A stretch of DNA of 64,000 nt from Streptomyces hyderabadensis (GCF_020404845.1 NZ_JAIOJZ010000001.1:423570-487569), one strand, 5' to 3'. Shown: positions 16,380 through 25,963, numbered from the stretch's first letter. Numbers and translations: made by a program. The notes: a model not told the origin generated them from the sequence alone.

Positions 16380-16511
16380 GATCGCGAGGCTAGCCGGGCG
16401 CGACAGCGGCGCACACTGCGGAAAACCGCAATTCCCGCCTGCGGTGTACCGCAGCCGATCATGCGGTCTTCCTCAGGGTCCCTTCAGCCGCGATTTTCTA
16501 GCGTGGTCGTC

Positions 16512-17366
16512 ATGACAGCCATCGCAGCGCAGCCGGCCGCGGACAGCGGTGCGGCACCGCAGTGGATCAACGACCTCATGGACGCCCTCGGCGCACCCGG
16601 CGCCGGTCTCGCCATCGCTCTGGAGAATCTCTTTCCTCCCCTGCCGAGCGAGGTGATCCTGCCGCTCGCCGGGTTCGCGGCGAGCTCCGGCCGCATGAAC
16701 CTGATCGCCGTTCTGCTGTGGACGACGGCGGGTTCGGTGATCGGCGCGCTCGCCCTCTACGGGATCGGTGCCCTGCTCGGCCGGGACCGCACGGTGGCGA
16801 TAGCGGGGAAGCTGCCGCTGGTGAAGGTGTCGGACATAGAGAAGACGGAGGCGTGGTTCCTCCGGCACGGCACCAAGGCGGTGTTCTTCGGCCGGATGAT
16901 CCCCATCTTCCGCAGTCTGATCTCGGTACCGGCGGGCGTGGAGCGGATGCGGCTGCCCGTCTTCCTCGCCCTGACGACGCTGGGCAGTGCGATCTGGAAC
17001 ACCGTCTTCGTGCTCGCCGGCTACGCCCTGGGGGACAACTGGTCGGAGGTCTCGGACATCGCCTCCACGTACTCGAAGGTGATCCTCGCGGCAGCCGCCC
17101 TGGCGCTGGTGGTCTTCATCGGCATGCGTCTGCTGCGACCGGGCGCCGGCCACCGTCGGCGGCGGCGCGGACAGGACGGACGGCAGGAGATACGGCCGCC
17201 GGCCGACGACGACGGCCGCCCCGGCGACGGCAGCCACCTCGACGACGGTGGCCACCTCGGCGCCGGGGACCCGGACAGGGGGTTCAGCGAGTCGGACCCG
17301 CCGCCCGCAGGAACTCGCGGAGGATCCGCTCACCGGCCAGGACGCCGCGCTCGGGCAAGGCGCTGA
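16512..17366 (+). CDS. DedA family membrane protein
   Basis: The 284-aa product has the DedA core: LENLFPPLPSEVILPLAG near residue 40 (re-entrant loop with acidic and Pro residues), the FFGRMIPIFRSLISVPAGVERM signature region near 135 and four or five hydrophobic helices. The C-terminal 70 residues are charged and low-complexity and their coding sequence overlaps the 3' end of the convergent HAD gene by 83 bp. TAGCGT (16499-16504) ends 7 nt before ATG 16512, so translation is likely leaderless. The likely role is lipid transport across the bilayer. Confidence 0.88.
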   Translation: MTAIAAQPAADSGAAPQWINDLMDALGAPGAGLAIALENLFPPLPSEVILPLAGFAASSGRMNLIAVLLWTTAGSVIGALALYGIGALLGRDRTVAIAGKLPLVKVSDIEKTEAWFLRHGTKAVFFGRMIPIFRSLISVPAGVERMRLPVFLALTTLGSAIWNTVFVLAGYALGDNWSEVSDIASTYSKVILAAAALALVVFIGMRLLRPGAGHRRRRRGQDGRQEIRPPADDDGRPGDGSHLDDGGHLGAGDPDRGFSESDPPPAGTRGGSAHRPGRRARARR

Positions 17367-18096
17367 TCGTCGGAGCCGTCCAACCGGAGTCGGCCAGTTC
17401 GCCGTGACCCGGGCGCCAGCCGCGGTCGGCGGCGAGGAGCAGGTCGGCGTCGAGCAGCGAGTCTCCGGCGGCGAGGGTGAGTTCGGCTCCGGTGCGGCGG
17501 GCGACCTCGTGCACGGCGGCGCTCTTGGTGAGCGGTTTGGGGACGGCGTAGATCTTGCGGCCCTGGAGGGACACGGTCCAGCCGCGGTTCTCGGCCCACA
17601 CGGCGAGTTCCTTCACCCAGTCCTGGGGCAGCAGGTCGCGTTCGACGACCAGGTAGGCGAAGAGGTCCTCGGCGACCCGGTGCTTGCGCACCCACAGCGG
17701 GTCGGCGGTGCTCATCAGGTGGTCGCGGACCTCGGCCAGAGACGCGCATTCGTCGGCCAGCCGAGCGGTCACCCGGGCGTGCCAGCCGGGGTCGGAGACG
17801 CCGTCCACCAGAAGGTGACCGCCGTTGGCGCAGATCGCGTACTTCGGTGCGGGACCGGGGAGGTTGATCCGCTGGTACTGCTTGCGGGTGCGGGTGGTGG
17901 TCGGCACGAAGACCGCCGAGTCGCCGAGGTCGGTCAGCAGTTGGGCGGCCGTCTCGGTCAGATAGGAGAGGGGTTTGCTCTCGTAGACCTCCACGCACAG
18001 CAGGCGGGGTGCCCTCAGGTCGGGCATGGTGAGCCCGAGGGCGGCCGCGGAGTAGATGAGTGTGCGGTCCAGGTCGCTGGCGACGAGCACGGACAT
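17284..18096 (-). CDS. HAD-family phosphatase of the Ter-associated operon
   Basis: The 270-aa product has the HAD nucleophile motif VASDLDRTLIYS (Asp8, Asp10; Arg replaces the usual Gly after the second Asp) and a late AAGDSLLDADLLLAADRG motif IV. It is of the Cof/trehalose-phosphatase-like class with a large cap. The ATG overlaps the stop of the 851-aa phosphoribosyltransferase gene by 3 nt (ATGA), so it is translationally coupled. The family is known in Ter-linked biosynthetic operons, where it is predicted to dephosphorylate a nucleotide-like intermediate; that role is inference from published comparative genomics. Confidence 0.88.
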   Translation of the reverse strand: MSVLVASDLDRTLIYSAAALGLTMPDLRAPRLLCVEVYESKPLSYLTETAAQLLTDLGDSAVFVPTTTRTRKQYQRINLPGPAPKYAICANGGHLLVDGVSDPGWHARVTARLADECASLAEVRDHLMSTADPLWVRKHRVAEDLFAYLVVERDLLPQDWVKELAVWAENRGWTVSLQGRKIYAVPKPLTKSAAVHEVARRTGAELTLAAGDSLLDADLLLAADRGWRPGHGELADSGWTAPTISALPERGVLAGERILREFLRAAGPTR

Positions 18097-20651
18097 CAGA
18101 GCGTCACCGCCTTGCCGTCGGCACCCGTGGCGCCCCGCGTGTACTGGGGGTGGATCAGCCCGACGCAGGTGTACGGCAGGTCGGCGACCTCCTCCACGGG
18201 GACGCCCCGCTGTGCCGCCAGCAGGCGGACGTGGTCCAGGTCGGCGCCGGCACCGGCCCGGGCCAGGACCTTCCACGGGACGCGGCGCAGCATCACCCGC
18301 GTGGTCTCGCCGACGCCGGGCTTGACGAGGTTCACGTCGTGGATGCCGTACTCCTCGCTGATGCGCTCGACGGCGGCCCAGCCTTCCCAGGTGGGGGTGC
18401 GGTCGGCGGAGAGGAGTTCCTTCGCCTGGGCGTCGACCGAGTCCGCGACGTCGGGGAAGCGTGCGGAGACGGCGTCGAGGAAGGCCGTCGACAGGTCGGC
18501 GCCGGCGAGTTCGCGGTAGAACTTCGCGCCGTGGAAGTCGTGCGGGCCGACCAGGTCGGCGCGGAGCACGGTGCGGGATATCAGTCCGGAGACGGTGGAG
18601 TTGAGGCAGGCGGAGGGGATGAGGAAGTCGTCACGGGTGCCGTAGGTGCGTACGCAGGAACCGGGGTCGGCCAGTACAGCGATCTCCGGATCGAAGCCGG
18701 TGATGCCGTCGGAGGCCTCGAATTCGCGCAGGGCGGCGGCGAGTTCGCGGGTGATGGCGCCCTTGCCGGTCCAGCCGTCGACGAAGACGACGTCGGCGGG
18801 GTCGTGGTGGTCGGCCAGCCAGCGCAGCGCGTTGGCGTCGATGCCGCGTCCCCGGACGATCGAGACGGCGTAATGAGGGAGGTCGAGACCATGACGGAAC
18901 TGCGCCCAGCGGCGCATCAGAACGCCGACGGGGGTGCCCGCCCGGGCGAGGGAGACCAGGACGGGGCGGGGCGACCGTTCCGCGAGGACGGTCTCGGTGA
19001 CGGCGCCGACGGCGCGCGCCAGCCGCGCGGCGGACGTCTCCAGTGCCGCGTGGAACAGCTGCTGGTACTGCTCGCTGGGCTGGTACTCCACGGGCAGCGA
19101 CTCCGCGTAGTGCGCGCCGCCGCTCTGGATCGCCTCCTCGCGCTCCTCGGTCGGCGCCTCCAGCGTCACGTCCGAGAGGTCCTGGAGCAGCCAGCCGACC
19201 TCGTCGGGCGCGTACGAGGAGAAGTCGGGGCCGCGCAGGGGCTCGGGCAGCATGGAGGGCCTTTCGGGGGCGTGCGGGGGGCGCGGGACGTACGACGGGA
19301 CGACCGCGAGCAGGACGTGGGGGACGTGGGCGGCGAGCCGGCCCGACAGCCCGTCCGGCGCGTGCAGCGCGGGGGTGTCGGCGGCGGAGTCGACGACGGC
19401 GACGACGGCGTCGAAGCCGGCGCCCGCGACGTTGTAGGCGTAGCGCTCGCCGGGGCCGTCGGCCGGGTCGTCGTGCGCGGGGAAGACCAGGCGGGTGCGT
19501 ATGGCGTAGCCGGGATCGTCGACGGCGAGGACGGGAGAGCGGGTGGTGGTGGAGTAGCGCACGGCGACCTCGCCGTCGACGAGCTGTTCCAGCGCGTGGG
19601 CGAGGCGGAGTGGGGCGTACATGAGTTCCTCGAAGCCGAGGACGAGGACCTGGCGGGCCCCGGAGGGCAGCGCCTCGGCGATCCGTGCCGCCATGGCGGG
19701 CAGGGCGGCCTCCAGCCGGGTCCGGTGGGCCGCGGTGAAGCCGTGCCGCCCTCCGTCGGGCACGTCGTGGGGCCAGTGCAGCTCGACGCGCCGGACGGTT
19801 CCGGGCGACGCCGCGGCCGGGAGCCGGCCGGCCGCGTCCGCGGTCGGGTCCGTGACCGAGCCGGTGATCGGCTCCGTGGCCGCCGTCTCGTGGCGGGCGA
19901 CCAGTTCCTGGCCCTTCTCCAGCACTCCCGGGGGAAGTTGGACGGTACCGGAGGCGGTGGTCACCAGGTCCACGCGGGCGCCGATCTCCCGGGCGAAGTC
20001 GTCCAGCCGGCCGGCGTCCGCGGGCGAGCGCATGTCGACCAGGGCCACCACGACGTACCGCGTGCGGGGATAGCGCTCGTGCAGGGCGCGCACGGTGTTG
20101 AGGACCGTGTTGCCGGTGGAGAACTCGTCGTCGACGAGGACCAGCGGCCCGTCTCCGGACAGCAGTGCGGGGTCCTCCGGCAGCAGGAGGTGGGAGGTCG
20201 CGTGCGAGTGGGACTCCTCGAAGCCGCCCGCCCGGGCGACCGTGGCGACCGGGCGGCGGGTGGAGTGCAGGTAGGGGGCGGGGCCCAGGCCGTCGGCGAC
20301 GGAGTGGCCGAGTCCGGTGGCGGTCTCCGCGTAGCCGAGGACGACCGCGCGTGCGGCCGCCTCGGCGCCGAGCAGGTCGCGGACGCGTCGGCCGAGGGCC
20401 AGGCCGTGGCCGTAGACGACGCAGGGCGACTGGGGGACGTGTTTGCCGAGCACGTTGGAGACGAGCAGGTGCGCCCGCTTGGGGTTGCGGCGCAGGGCGA
20501 GCCCCAGCAGGCCGGTCAGCGCCTGGTCACCGGTGAGTTCGACACCGAGCCGCTCGGCGACCCAGCTGCCGGACCATGCGCCGGCGGCCTCTCCGCCGGC
20601 CTCTCCGGTGCGCTCTTCGGCGGGCCCCTCGGCGTGCGCCCTCTCGGTCAT
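18096..20651 (-). CDS. Phosphoribosyltransferase-TRSP-StiP fusion protein (Ter operon)
   Basis: The 851-aa protein fuses three parts. Residues about 45-260 are a PRTase with the PRPP loop LVLVDDEFSTGNT (170-182). Residues about 285-475 are the TRSP domain, named for the motif seen here as YSTTTRSPVLAVDD (Thr370-Pro373). Residues about 478-845 match the StiP family (SLARAGTPVGVL, HYAVSIVRGRGID, DGWTGKG, ACLNSTVSGL). The family is predicted to make a ribosyl-linked metabolite in Ter stress systems. ATG 20651 is chosen because GGGAGG lies 9 nt upstream; ATG 20702 is an in-frame alternative adding 17 residues. It is cotranscribed with the aldolase gene (79 bp upstream) and the HAD gene (overlapping). 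Confidence 0.9.
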   Translation of the reverse strand: MTERAHAEGPAEERTGEAGGEAAGAWSGSWVAERLGVELTGDQALTGLLGLALRRNPKRAHLLVSNVLGKHVPQSPCVVYGHGLALGRRVRDLLGAEAAARAVVLGYAETATGLGHSVADGLGPAPYLHSTRRPVATVARAGGFEESHSHATSHLLLPEDPALLSGDGPLVLVDDEFSTGNTVLNTVRALHERYPRTRYVVVALVDMRSPADAGRLDDFAREIGARVDLVTTASGTVQLPPGVLEKGQELVARHETAATEPITGSVTDPTADAAGRLPAAASPGTVRRVELHWPHDVPDGGRHGFTAAHRTRLEAALPAMAARIAEALPSGARQVLVLGFEELMYAPLRLAHALEQLVDGEVAVRYSTTTRSPVLAVDDPGYAIRTRLVFPAHDDPADGPGERYAYNVAGAGFDAVVAVVDSAADTPALHAPDGLSGRLAAHVPHVLLAVVPSYVPRPPHAPERPSMLPEPLRGPDFSSYAPDEVGWLLQDLSDVTLEAPTEEREEAIQSGGAHYAESLPVEYQPSEQYQQLFHAALETSAARLARAVGAVTETVLAERSPRPVLVSLARAGTPVGVLMRRWAQFRHGLDLPHYAVSIVRGRGIDANALRWLADHHDPADVVFVDGWTGKGAITRELAAALREFEASDGITGFDPEIAVLADPGSCVRTYGTRDDFLIPSACLNSTVSGLISRTVLRADLVGPHDFHGAKFYRELAGADLSTAFLDAVSARFPDVADSVDAQAKELLSADRTPTWEGWAAVERISEEYGIHDVNLVKPGVGETTRVMLRRVPWKVLARAGAGADLDHVRLLAAQRGVPVEEVADLPYTCVGLIHPQYTRGATGADGKAVTL

Positions 20652-20730
20652 GTACTCGTGCCTCCCGTTGTCCGCCGTGGCCCGGGCCCCGGCGTCGGTC
20701 ATGGATCGCTTGCGTCCGGTCGTCCGGTGT

Positions 20731-21894
20731 TCAGTCGGCCAGTCCGGCGGCGAGCAGTTCCACGAAGCCGATGTCCTCGTTCGCCACCCCGAAGATCTCG
20801 GCGCGCAGCAGGGTCCGCTCGGCCCAGGCGCGGTGGGGCTTCACCTCGTTCATCTTGTTCGTGTAGGCCGACCTCATCACACCTCCGCCGCACCGTTCGG
20901 GCCGCAGGATGTCCTGGGCGTCGCTGAACTCCTCGTGGCTGACCACGGACAGTGCGTGGACGGGGAGCACGTGCGAGGGGTGGATGCAGGTCTTGCCCAG
21001 CAGGCCGTTGGCCCGGTCCAGGGAGATCTCGCGCAGCAGGCCGTCCATGGAGTGCTCGATGAGCTTCTGGCGCAGTTCGACGGCCTGGCCCTCCAGGAAG
21101 GGGCTCTGCCGCAGCTGCGGTTTGAACATCCTCTCCTGGACGCGGAAGTACTCCCACACGGGTCCGGTCACCGTGAATCCGGTGCCGTCCGCGCGGGCGA
21201 GCATGTTGACCACGTCGGCGATCACGGAGGCGACGATCTGGACGTCGTAGGCGGTCATGTCGGGTCCGCGGCGCAGCCCGTAGGAGGAGCAGAAGTCGGT
21301 CACGCCGAGCCGCAGGGCGAGCACGCGGTCGCGGTACTTGTCGACGGCGCGGAAGATGCCCTCCAGCGTCTGGACCCGGGACTCCCGGTACAGCAGGTCC
21401 GGGGACTCGAGCACCGGCATGGCGAAGAGCCTGCGGCCGCTGGCGGCCTCGGCGGCGGTGAGCGCCTCCAGGAAGGGCATGCCGCGTTCCTCGGTGAACT
21501 TCGGCAGCACGAATCCCGACAGCAGCCGGACGGCGGGGCCCAGGCGCCGGACGAGGTCGGGGATCTGCTCGGGGGTGCGGACCCGGATGAACAGCAGAGG
21601 AGTGTCGTCGGAACGTTTCTCCAGGTCCGTGAGCTGACGGACGAGGTTCGCCTCGCCGACCGGTACGTCGGCGTCGTCGATCGAGTCCTCCAGGCACAGC
21701 ACCATCGACACCACCCCGCGCGCACCCTGCTTCAGGATGTCCTCGGCGAGGCTCGGCCGGGTGGCCGGGCTGTAGAGGGTGGCGCCCAGAGCCGCGGACA
21801 GCAGCCGGGCCGGGGAGTCCGCCGTGAAGGAGCAGGGCTCCTGATGAAAGAGACGTTTCCGTACATCAGGGGCTATCTGTCCGAAATGACGCAT
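20731..21894 (-). CDS. HpcH/HpaI aldolase / citrate lyase beta-like protein (Ter operon)
   Basis: The 387-aa TIM-barrel protein has CitE/HpcH features: VVSMVLCLEDSIDD (acidic metal ligand), FIRVRTPEQI, MPVLESPDLLY (Glu) and RLGVTDFCSSYGLRR (Asp). ATG 21894 follows GGGGGAG by 6 nt. Relatives occur beside PRTase/TRSP/StiP and HAD genes in Ter loci, where they are predicted to form or cleave a C-C bond during synthesis of a nucleoside-like product. First gene of the three-gene minus-strand operon, divergent from the TerD gene at 22094. Confidence 0.9.
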   Translation of the reverse strand: MRHFGQIAPDVRKRLFHQEPCSFTADSPARLLSAALGATLYSPATRPSLAEDILKQGARGVVSMVLCLEDSIDDADVPVGEANLVRQLTDLEKRSDDTPLLFIRVRTPEQIPDLVRRLGPAVRLLSGFVLPKFTEERGMPFLEALTAAEAASGRRLFAMPVLESPDLLYRESRVQTLEGIFRAVDKYRDRVLALRLGVTDFCSSYGLRRGPDMTAYDVQIVASVIADVVNMLARADGTGFTVTGPVWEYFRVQERMFKPQLRQSPFLEGQAVELRQKLIEHSMDGLLREISLDRANGLLGKTCIHPSHVLPVHALSVVSHEEFSDAQDILRPERCGGGVMRSAYTNKMNEVKPHRAWAERTLLRAEIFGVANEDIGFVELLAAGLAD

Positions 21895-21920
21895 TTAAAC
21901 TCCCCCGTGGTGTCTGGACG

Positions 21921-22000
21921 ACCTGGAATCGTCGAAAGGTGGCCGGTAATAGTACGTAGGTATCCATGTCGGAGGTTCCCACCGGGCATGAATTCCAGGT
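21921..22000. promoter_or_regulatory. Shared divergent promoter region of the Ter locus
   Basis: ACCTGGAAT (21921-21929) and ATTCCAGGT (21992-22000) are perfect 9-bp inverted copies 62 bp apart, inside the 199-bp interval between the divergent aldolase and TerD genes. Between them, on the minus strand, GGGAAC (21980-21975) resembles the -35 of an ECF (sigma-E-like) promoter, and TACTAT (21954-21949) resembles a -10 hexamer. Confidence 0.5.
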
Positions 22001-22093
22001 AACCCGGCCGTGTCGGCGACGGCGACCCGGGGCGGGCGGACACGGGCCGCGTACTCGCCCCCGCGTTGTCGTGACCAGGACCGAGAGGGCAGG

Positions 22094-23080
22094 ATGACTG
22101 GCATGACGCACGCGATGCTGAAGGGGTCGAACGTCCCGCTGCAAGCCACCACGGTACGCGCCGTGCTGCGCTGGACCCCCGGGCAGGGGGTTCCCGACGT
22201 CGACGCCTCCGCGCTGCTGCTGGGGCCGGACGACCGCGTGCGTTCCGACGAGGACTTCGTCTTCTACAACCAGCCACGGCACCCCTCCGGTCAGGTCTGG
22301 CGGCTCGGCAAGAAGCGGGTCGCCGAGGGCCTCACCGACACCATCCAGACGGACCTCTCCCGTGTCGAGCCCTCCGTGGGCCGCATCCTGCTGGTCGCCT
22401 CGGCGGACGGCGTGCCCTTCGACCGCGTCCGCTCCCTGCGCATCCTGCTGCACGACGCCGCGGCCGAGGGGGAGCCGCTGGCGTACTTCGACGTCAAACC
22501 GGAGACCGGCCAGGAGACGGCGCTGATCTGCGGGGAGCTGTACCGGCGCGGGGACGGCTGGAAGTTCCGGGCGCTGGGCGAGGGCTACTCCAACGGGCTC
22601 AAGGGCCTGGCGACCGACTTCGGCATCTCCGTGGACGAGTCGGAGGGTGCGGAGGACCCCATGGCGGCCCCCCGGCCCGAACCGGCCCCGACGGCACCGG
22701 CCGCGCCCTCCGCCCCGTCCCAGGCCACTCCCGACCAGCCCACGCCCGCCCAGTCCATGCCCGCTCCCCAGGTCGTCGGCCCCGATCAGCCCACGGCCGT
22801 GCAGCCCCTCCCGGAGGCCTCACGGCCACTGCCGCCGGAGCAGCCCACCGGCGTACCGGCGCAGCCCGCGTACGGCTATCCCCAGCCGCCGGCCGCCCAG
22901 CCCGCCTACGGCTATCCCCAGCCGGAGGCAGGCCGGCCCGGGTACGGCTATCCGCAGGCGCCCGCGGCGGCCGGGGTCACCGGCGCGCAGTCCGGCTACG
23001 GCTACCCGCAGCCGGTCACCGGGGTACCCGATCCGGACTTCCGGCTGCCCCCGCAGGGACCGCAGTTCGTCGGCCGGTAA
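22094..23080 (+). CDS. TerD-domain protein with Pro/Gln-rich YGYPQ tail
   Basis: The 328-aa product has a TerD domain (about 1-195) beginning [14 protein letters not shown], with [34 protein letters not shown] and [25 protein letters not shown]. Some Ca2+-ligand acidic residues of canonical TerD (D-E-H-T-G-D-N) are replaced (here [12 protein letters not shown]), so calcium binding may be altered. Residues about 205-328 are Pro/Ala/Gln-rich with at least four repeats of the type AYGYPQP, a probably disordered tail. Start ATG 22094 follows AGAGGG; ATG 22103 is possible. It is divergent from the aldolase-PRTase-HAD operon. Confidence 0.88.
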   Translation: MTGMTHAMLKGSNVPLQATTVRAVLRWTPGQGVPDVDASALLLGPDDRVRSDEDFVFYNQPRHPSGQVWRLGKKRVAEGLTDTIQTDLSRVEPSVGRILLVASADGVPFDRVRSLRILLHDAAAEGEPLAYFDVKPETGQETALICGELYRRGDGWKFRALGEGYSNGLKGLATDFGISVDESEGAEDPMAAPRPEPAPTAPAAPSAPSQATPDQPTPAQSMPAPQVVGPDQPTAVQPLPEASRPLPPEQPTGVPAQPAYGYPQPPAAQPAYGYPQPEAGRPGYGYPQAPAAAGVTGAQSGYGYPQPVTGVPDPDFRLPPQGPQFVGR

Positions 23081-23153
23081 CGGCCACGGGCCGCCCCCGC
23101 CCCCGGCCGCGAAAGGGCCCGGCGGGTCGGTTACGGCCGGTCCGGGCCGGGGC

Positions 23154-23891
23154 TCATCGTTCCGCCTTGCTCTTGTGCCCCCGGCCCCATTGCAGGCCCC
23201 AGCCGTACAGCCGGTCCAGCTCGCCCTGGAAGCCGTACACGAACTTCACCTCGCGGCGGACGAGGATCTCGTCCTTGACGTTCTCGATCATCACCACGGC
23301 GCAGGACCGCGCCTGGGGGTGCCGCTCGTCGAGGCCGATCTCGATGCGCGGACCGTTGCTCGGGTAGAGCGTGACGATGGCGTGGGTCCGGTCGAAGGCC
23401 GGGGTCTGGTCGTAGATGTAGGCGAAGAGCAGCAGGCGCTTGATGGCGTCCTTGTGGTCGAGGTTGACGTAGATCGTCTCGCCGGAGGCCGAGCCGAAGC
23501 GGTCGTCGCCGCTGAGCTTGACGTAGGGCGGGGCGTTGACGTCGCCCAGGAAGCCGCCGAGCGGCTGGACCACGCCCCGGGTGCCGTCCTTCAGTTCGTA
23601 GAGGCAGCCGAGGTCGAGGTCGACGTTGACCATGCTCTGGCTGTGGCCGACGACCTCGGGGGGCTTGAGCGCCTTGAAGGGGTGCCGCAGCAGGCTCTCC
23701 CGCTGGGTGCCCCCGATGTCCGAGGACCGCATGCGCCAGGCCAGGTTGATGCGCAGGTTGCCGGTCGCCGCGCCCTGCTTGGTCAGGGAGACCTGACTGT
23801 GCCGTTTGGTCAGCTGTATGGAGTTGGTCGCCGCGCTGCCCGAGTCGAACTCGGACTCGCGGCCACGCCACAGCCCGTCCAGGAAGCCCAT
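23154..23891 (-). CDS. TerA-like stress protein (tellurium-resistance family)
   Basis: The 245-aa soluble protein resembles the TerD/TerA superfamily: [29 protein letters not shown], a [17 protein letters not shown] beta segment and [26 protein letters not shown] recall such proteins annotated as tellurium resistance or TerA-related in streptomycetes. It is convergent with the TerD-tail gene and lies downstream of the DUF475 gene. Terminator-like hairpins upstream (23921-24030) suggest its own promoter. Confidence 0.75.
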   Translation of the reverse strand: MGFLDGLWRGRESEFDSGSAATNSIQLTKRHSQVSLTKQGAATGNLRINLAWRMRSSDIGGTQRESLLRHPFKALKPPEVVGHSQSMVNVDLDLGCLYELKDGTRGVVQPLGGFLGDVNAPPYVKLSGDDRFGSASGETIYVNLDHKDAIKRLLLFAYIYDQTPAFDRTHAIVTLYPSNGPRIEIGLDERHPQARSCAVVMIENVKDEILVRREVKFVYGFQGELDRLYGWGLQWGRGHKSKAER

Positions 23892-23920
23892 TCCCGCCCC
23901 ACCTTCGCGTCACCGCCGAC

Positions 23921-23957
23921 GGGGCGGCCCCGAGGAGTCGTCCTCGTCGGCCGCCCC
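23921..23957 (-). terminator. Hairpin between the DUF475 and TerA-like genes
   Basis: GGGGCGGCC (23921-23929) pairs with GGCCGCCCC (23949-23957), and the loop contains an inner GAGGA/TCCTC stem. A second hairpin, CCGGGCCGGG (23976-23985) with CCCGGCCCGG (24021-24030), lies nearer the DUF475 stop. Together they probably end DUF475 transcription. Confidence 0.6.
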
Positions 23958-24042
23958 GCTCAGAGCGTTCCTCGTCCGGGCCGGGTTCACACCAGGGGTA
24001 CGGGCGCACCGGGGGCGCGTCCCGGCCCGGGGATCAGGGGCT

Positions 24043-25185
24043 TCACACCCCGGAGGAGACCTCCGCCTTCTCCTGGTCGCCGTCTCCCCCGGCCGCCGCC
24101 AGTGCGCGGTTGCGGCGCACCGAGGAGAAGAAGGACCAGGCGATCAGGGCGACACCGACCAGGCCGGTGATGATCTCGTGGATCTCGTACTGGATGGTGA
24201 CCAGCAGGATCACGGCGAGCGCGCCGATGGCGTAGTGGGCGCCGTGCTCCAGGTAGACGTAGTCGTCGAGGGTGCCCTGGCGGACCAGGTAGACCGTGAG
24301 CGACCGGACGTACATGGCGCCGATGCCGAGGCCGAGGGCCATCAGCACGATGTCGTTGGTGATGGCGAAGGCGCCGATGACCCCGTCGAAGGAGAAGGAC
24401 GCGTCCAGGACCTCCAGGTAGAGGAACATGAAGAACGCGGCCTTGCCCGCCAGCTTGACGGCCGACTTGGGCTTGCCGGTGCGCGCGGCCTCTTCCTCGG
24501 CCTCGTGCTCGCGTTCCTCCTCTTCTTCGAGCTTGTCCTCGAAGTAGCCGGAGAGACCGCCGACGATCATGTAGGTGATCAGACCCGCGATGCCCGCCAG
24601 CAGGACCGTCTCCGCCTTGTCGGCATGGGCGCCGCCGTGCTGGTGGGCGTGGGCGCCGAAGGTGATCGCGGAGACGAGCAGCACGATCAGGGCGATGCAG
24701 ACCGACAGCATGTCGACCTTGCCGAGCTTGGCCAGCGGACGCTCCAGCCAGGCCAGCCACTTGATGTCCCGGTCCTCGAAGATGAAGTCGAGGAAGATCA
24801 TCAGGAGGAACATGCCACCGAACGCGGCGATCGACGGGTGGGCGTCCGTCACCAGCTCCTGGTAGCGGTCCTTGTCGGTGAGCGCGAGGTCGACGGCCTC
24901 GATCGGTCCGAGCTGGGCGCTGATCGCCACGATCACGACCGGGAACACCAGGCGCATGCCGAACACGGCGATGAGGATGCCGATGGTGAGGAAGATCTTC
25001 TGCCAGAAGGCATTCATCTTCTTCAGGATCCCGGCGTTGACCACCGCGTTGTCGAAGGACAGCGAGATCTCCATGATCGAGAGGATCGCGACGATGCCGA
25101 AGGCGGTCCACCCCCCGTAGAAGATCGCCGCGACCAGGCCGAGCGCGGTGACCGCGAACGACCAGCCGAAGGTTTTCAGAAGCAC
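24043..25185 (-). CDS. DUF475/TerC-related integral membrane protein
   Basis: The 380-aa protein has about nine hydrophobic helices and two TerC-type repeats marked by [15 protein letters not shown] and [15 protein letters not shown], whose Asp/Asn residues are thought to coordinate metal. A His-rich loop ([14 protein letters not shown]) and a highly charged Glu-rich cytoplasmic loop (near residues 215-235) lie between the halves. TerC proteins anchor TerD complexes and export metals such as Mn2+. It starts at GTG 25185 and lies 49 bp downstream of the terD gene at 25235, so it is probably cotranscribed with it. Confidence 0.9.
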   Translation of the reverse strand: MLLKTFGWSFAVTALGLVAAIFYGGWTAFGIVAILSIMEISLSFDNAVVNAGILKKMNAFWQKIFLTIGILIAVFGMRLVFPVVIVAISAQLGPIEAVDLALTDKDRYQELVTDAHPSIAAFGGMFLLMIFLDFIFEDRDIKWLAWLERPLAKLGKVDMLSVCIALIVLLVSAITFGAHAHQHGGAHADKAETVLLAGIAGLITYMIVGGLSGYFEDKLEEEEEREHEAEEEAARTGKPKSAVKLAGKAAFFMFLYLEVLDASFSFDGVIGAFAITNDIVLMALGLGIGAMYVRSLTVYLVRQGTLDDYVYLEHGAHYAIGALAVILLVTIQYEIHEIITGLVGVALIAWSFFSSVRRNRALAAAGGDGDQEKAEVSSGV

Positions 25186-25234
25186 TGGCTACCCAATCGT
25201 GTGTGTACGGGGCTCCCCCGCGCCGTACTCGGCT

Positions 25235-25810
25235 TTACGAAACGTTGACTCCGAAGTCTAGAGCGATGCCCCGAAGCCCCGACGCGTACCCCTGCCCCAC
25301 TGCACGGAACTTCCACTCGCCCTGGTATCGGTAGAGCTCGCCGAAGATCATCGCGGTCTCCGTGGAGGCGTCCTCGCTGAGGTCGTAGCGGGCCAGTTCT
25401 TGGCCGTCGGCCTGGTTGACGACCCGGATGAAGGCGTTGCTGACCTGGCCGAAGGTCTGACCGCGCTCGTCGGCCATGTGGATCGAGACCGGGAAGACGA
25501 TCTTGTCGCAGTGGGCCGGCACCTTGGAGAGGTCGACCAGCAGCGACTCGTCGTCGCCGTCGCCCTCGCCGGTGAGGTTGTCGCCGGTGTGCTCGATCGA
25601 GCCGTCCGGGCTCTTGAGCTGGTTGTAGAAGACGAACCACTCGTCGCCGAGCACCCGGCCGCTGCTGCACACGAGTGCGCTCGCGTCGAGGTCGAAGGGT
25701 GCTCCGGTGGTGGAACGCGCGTCCCAGCCGAGTCCGACCAGTACCTGTGTGAGGTTCGGTGCGGCCTTGGACAGGGAGACGTTGCCGCCCTTGGCAAGCG
25801 TGACGCCCAT
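25235..25810 (-). CDS. terD: TerD family calcium-binding stress protein
   Basis: The 191-aa canonical TerD begins [20 protein letters not shown] and has the acidic Ca2+ loops [25 protein letters not shown] and [10 protein letters not shown]. It starts at ATG after GAGGGGACC. It is a close paralogue of the protein at 25964-26539 and the two arose by tandem duplication. In the Ter system soluble TerD multimers are proposed to join TerC-type membrane proteins in metal and stress sensing. Confidence 0.95.
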   Translation of the reverse strand: MGVTLAKGGNVSLSKAAPNLTQVLVGLGWDARSTTGAPFDLDASALVCSSGRVLGDEWFVFYNQLKSPDGSIEHTGDNLTGEGDGDDESLLVDLSKVPAHCDKIVFPVSIHMADERGQTFGQVSNAFIRVVNQADGQELARYDLSEDASTETAMIFGELYRYQGEWKFRAVGQGYASGLRGIALDFGVNVS

Positions 25811-25853
25811 GGTGATGGTCCCCTCCCCGGGTGATGGTTCTTGGTTTCCTGCG

Positions 25854-25890
25854 CGTCCGGCGCCGCACGTAAACCGTGCGGCGCCGGACG
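25854..25890 (-). terminator. Strong hairpin between the tandem terD genes
   Basis: CGTCCGGCGCCGCACG (25854-25869) and CGTGCGGCGCCGGACG (25875-25890) form a perfect 16-bp stem with a TAAAC loop. It follows the upstream terD stop at 25964 and precedes the next terD start at 25810, so it should end or attenuate readthrough. Confidence 0.85.
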
Positions 25891-25963
25891 TATCGAGACC
25901 GTGGCCTCACCGGACGCCCGGGGCCCTCGCCCCGGCCGTTCGGTCACTCGGTGGCTCCAGGCC

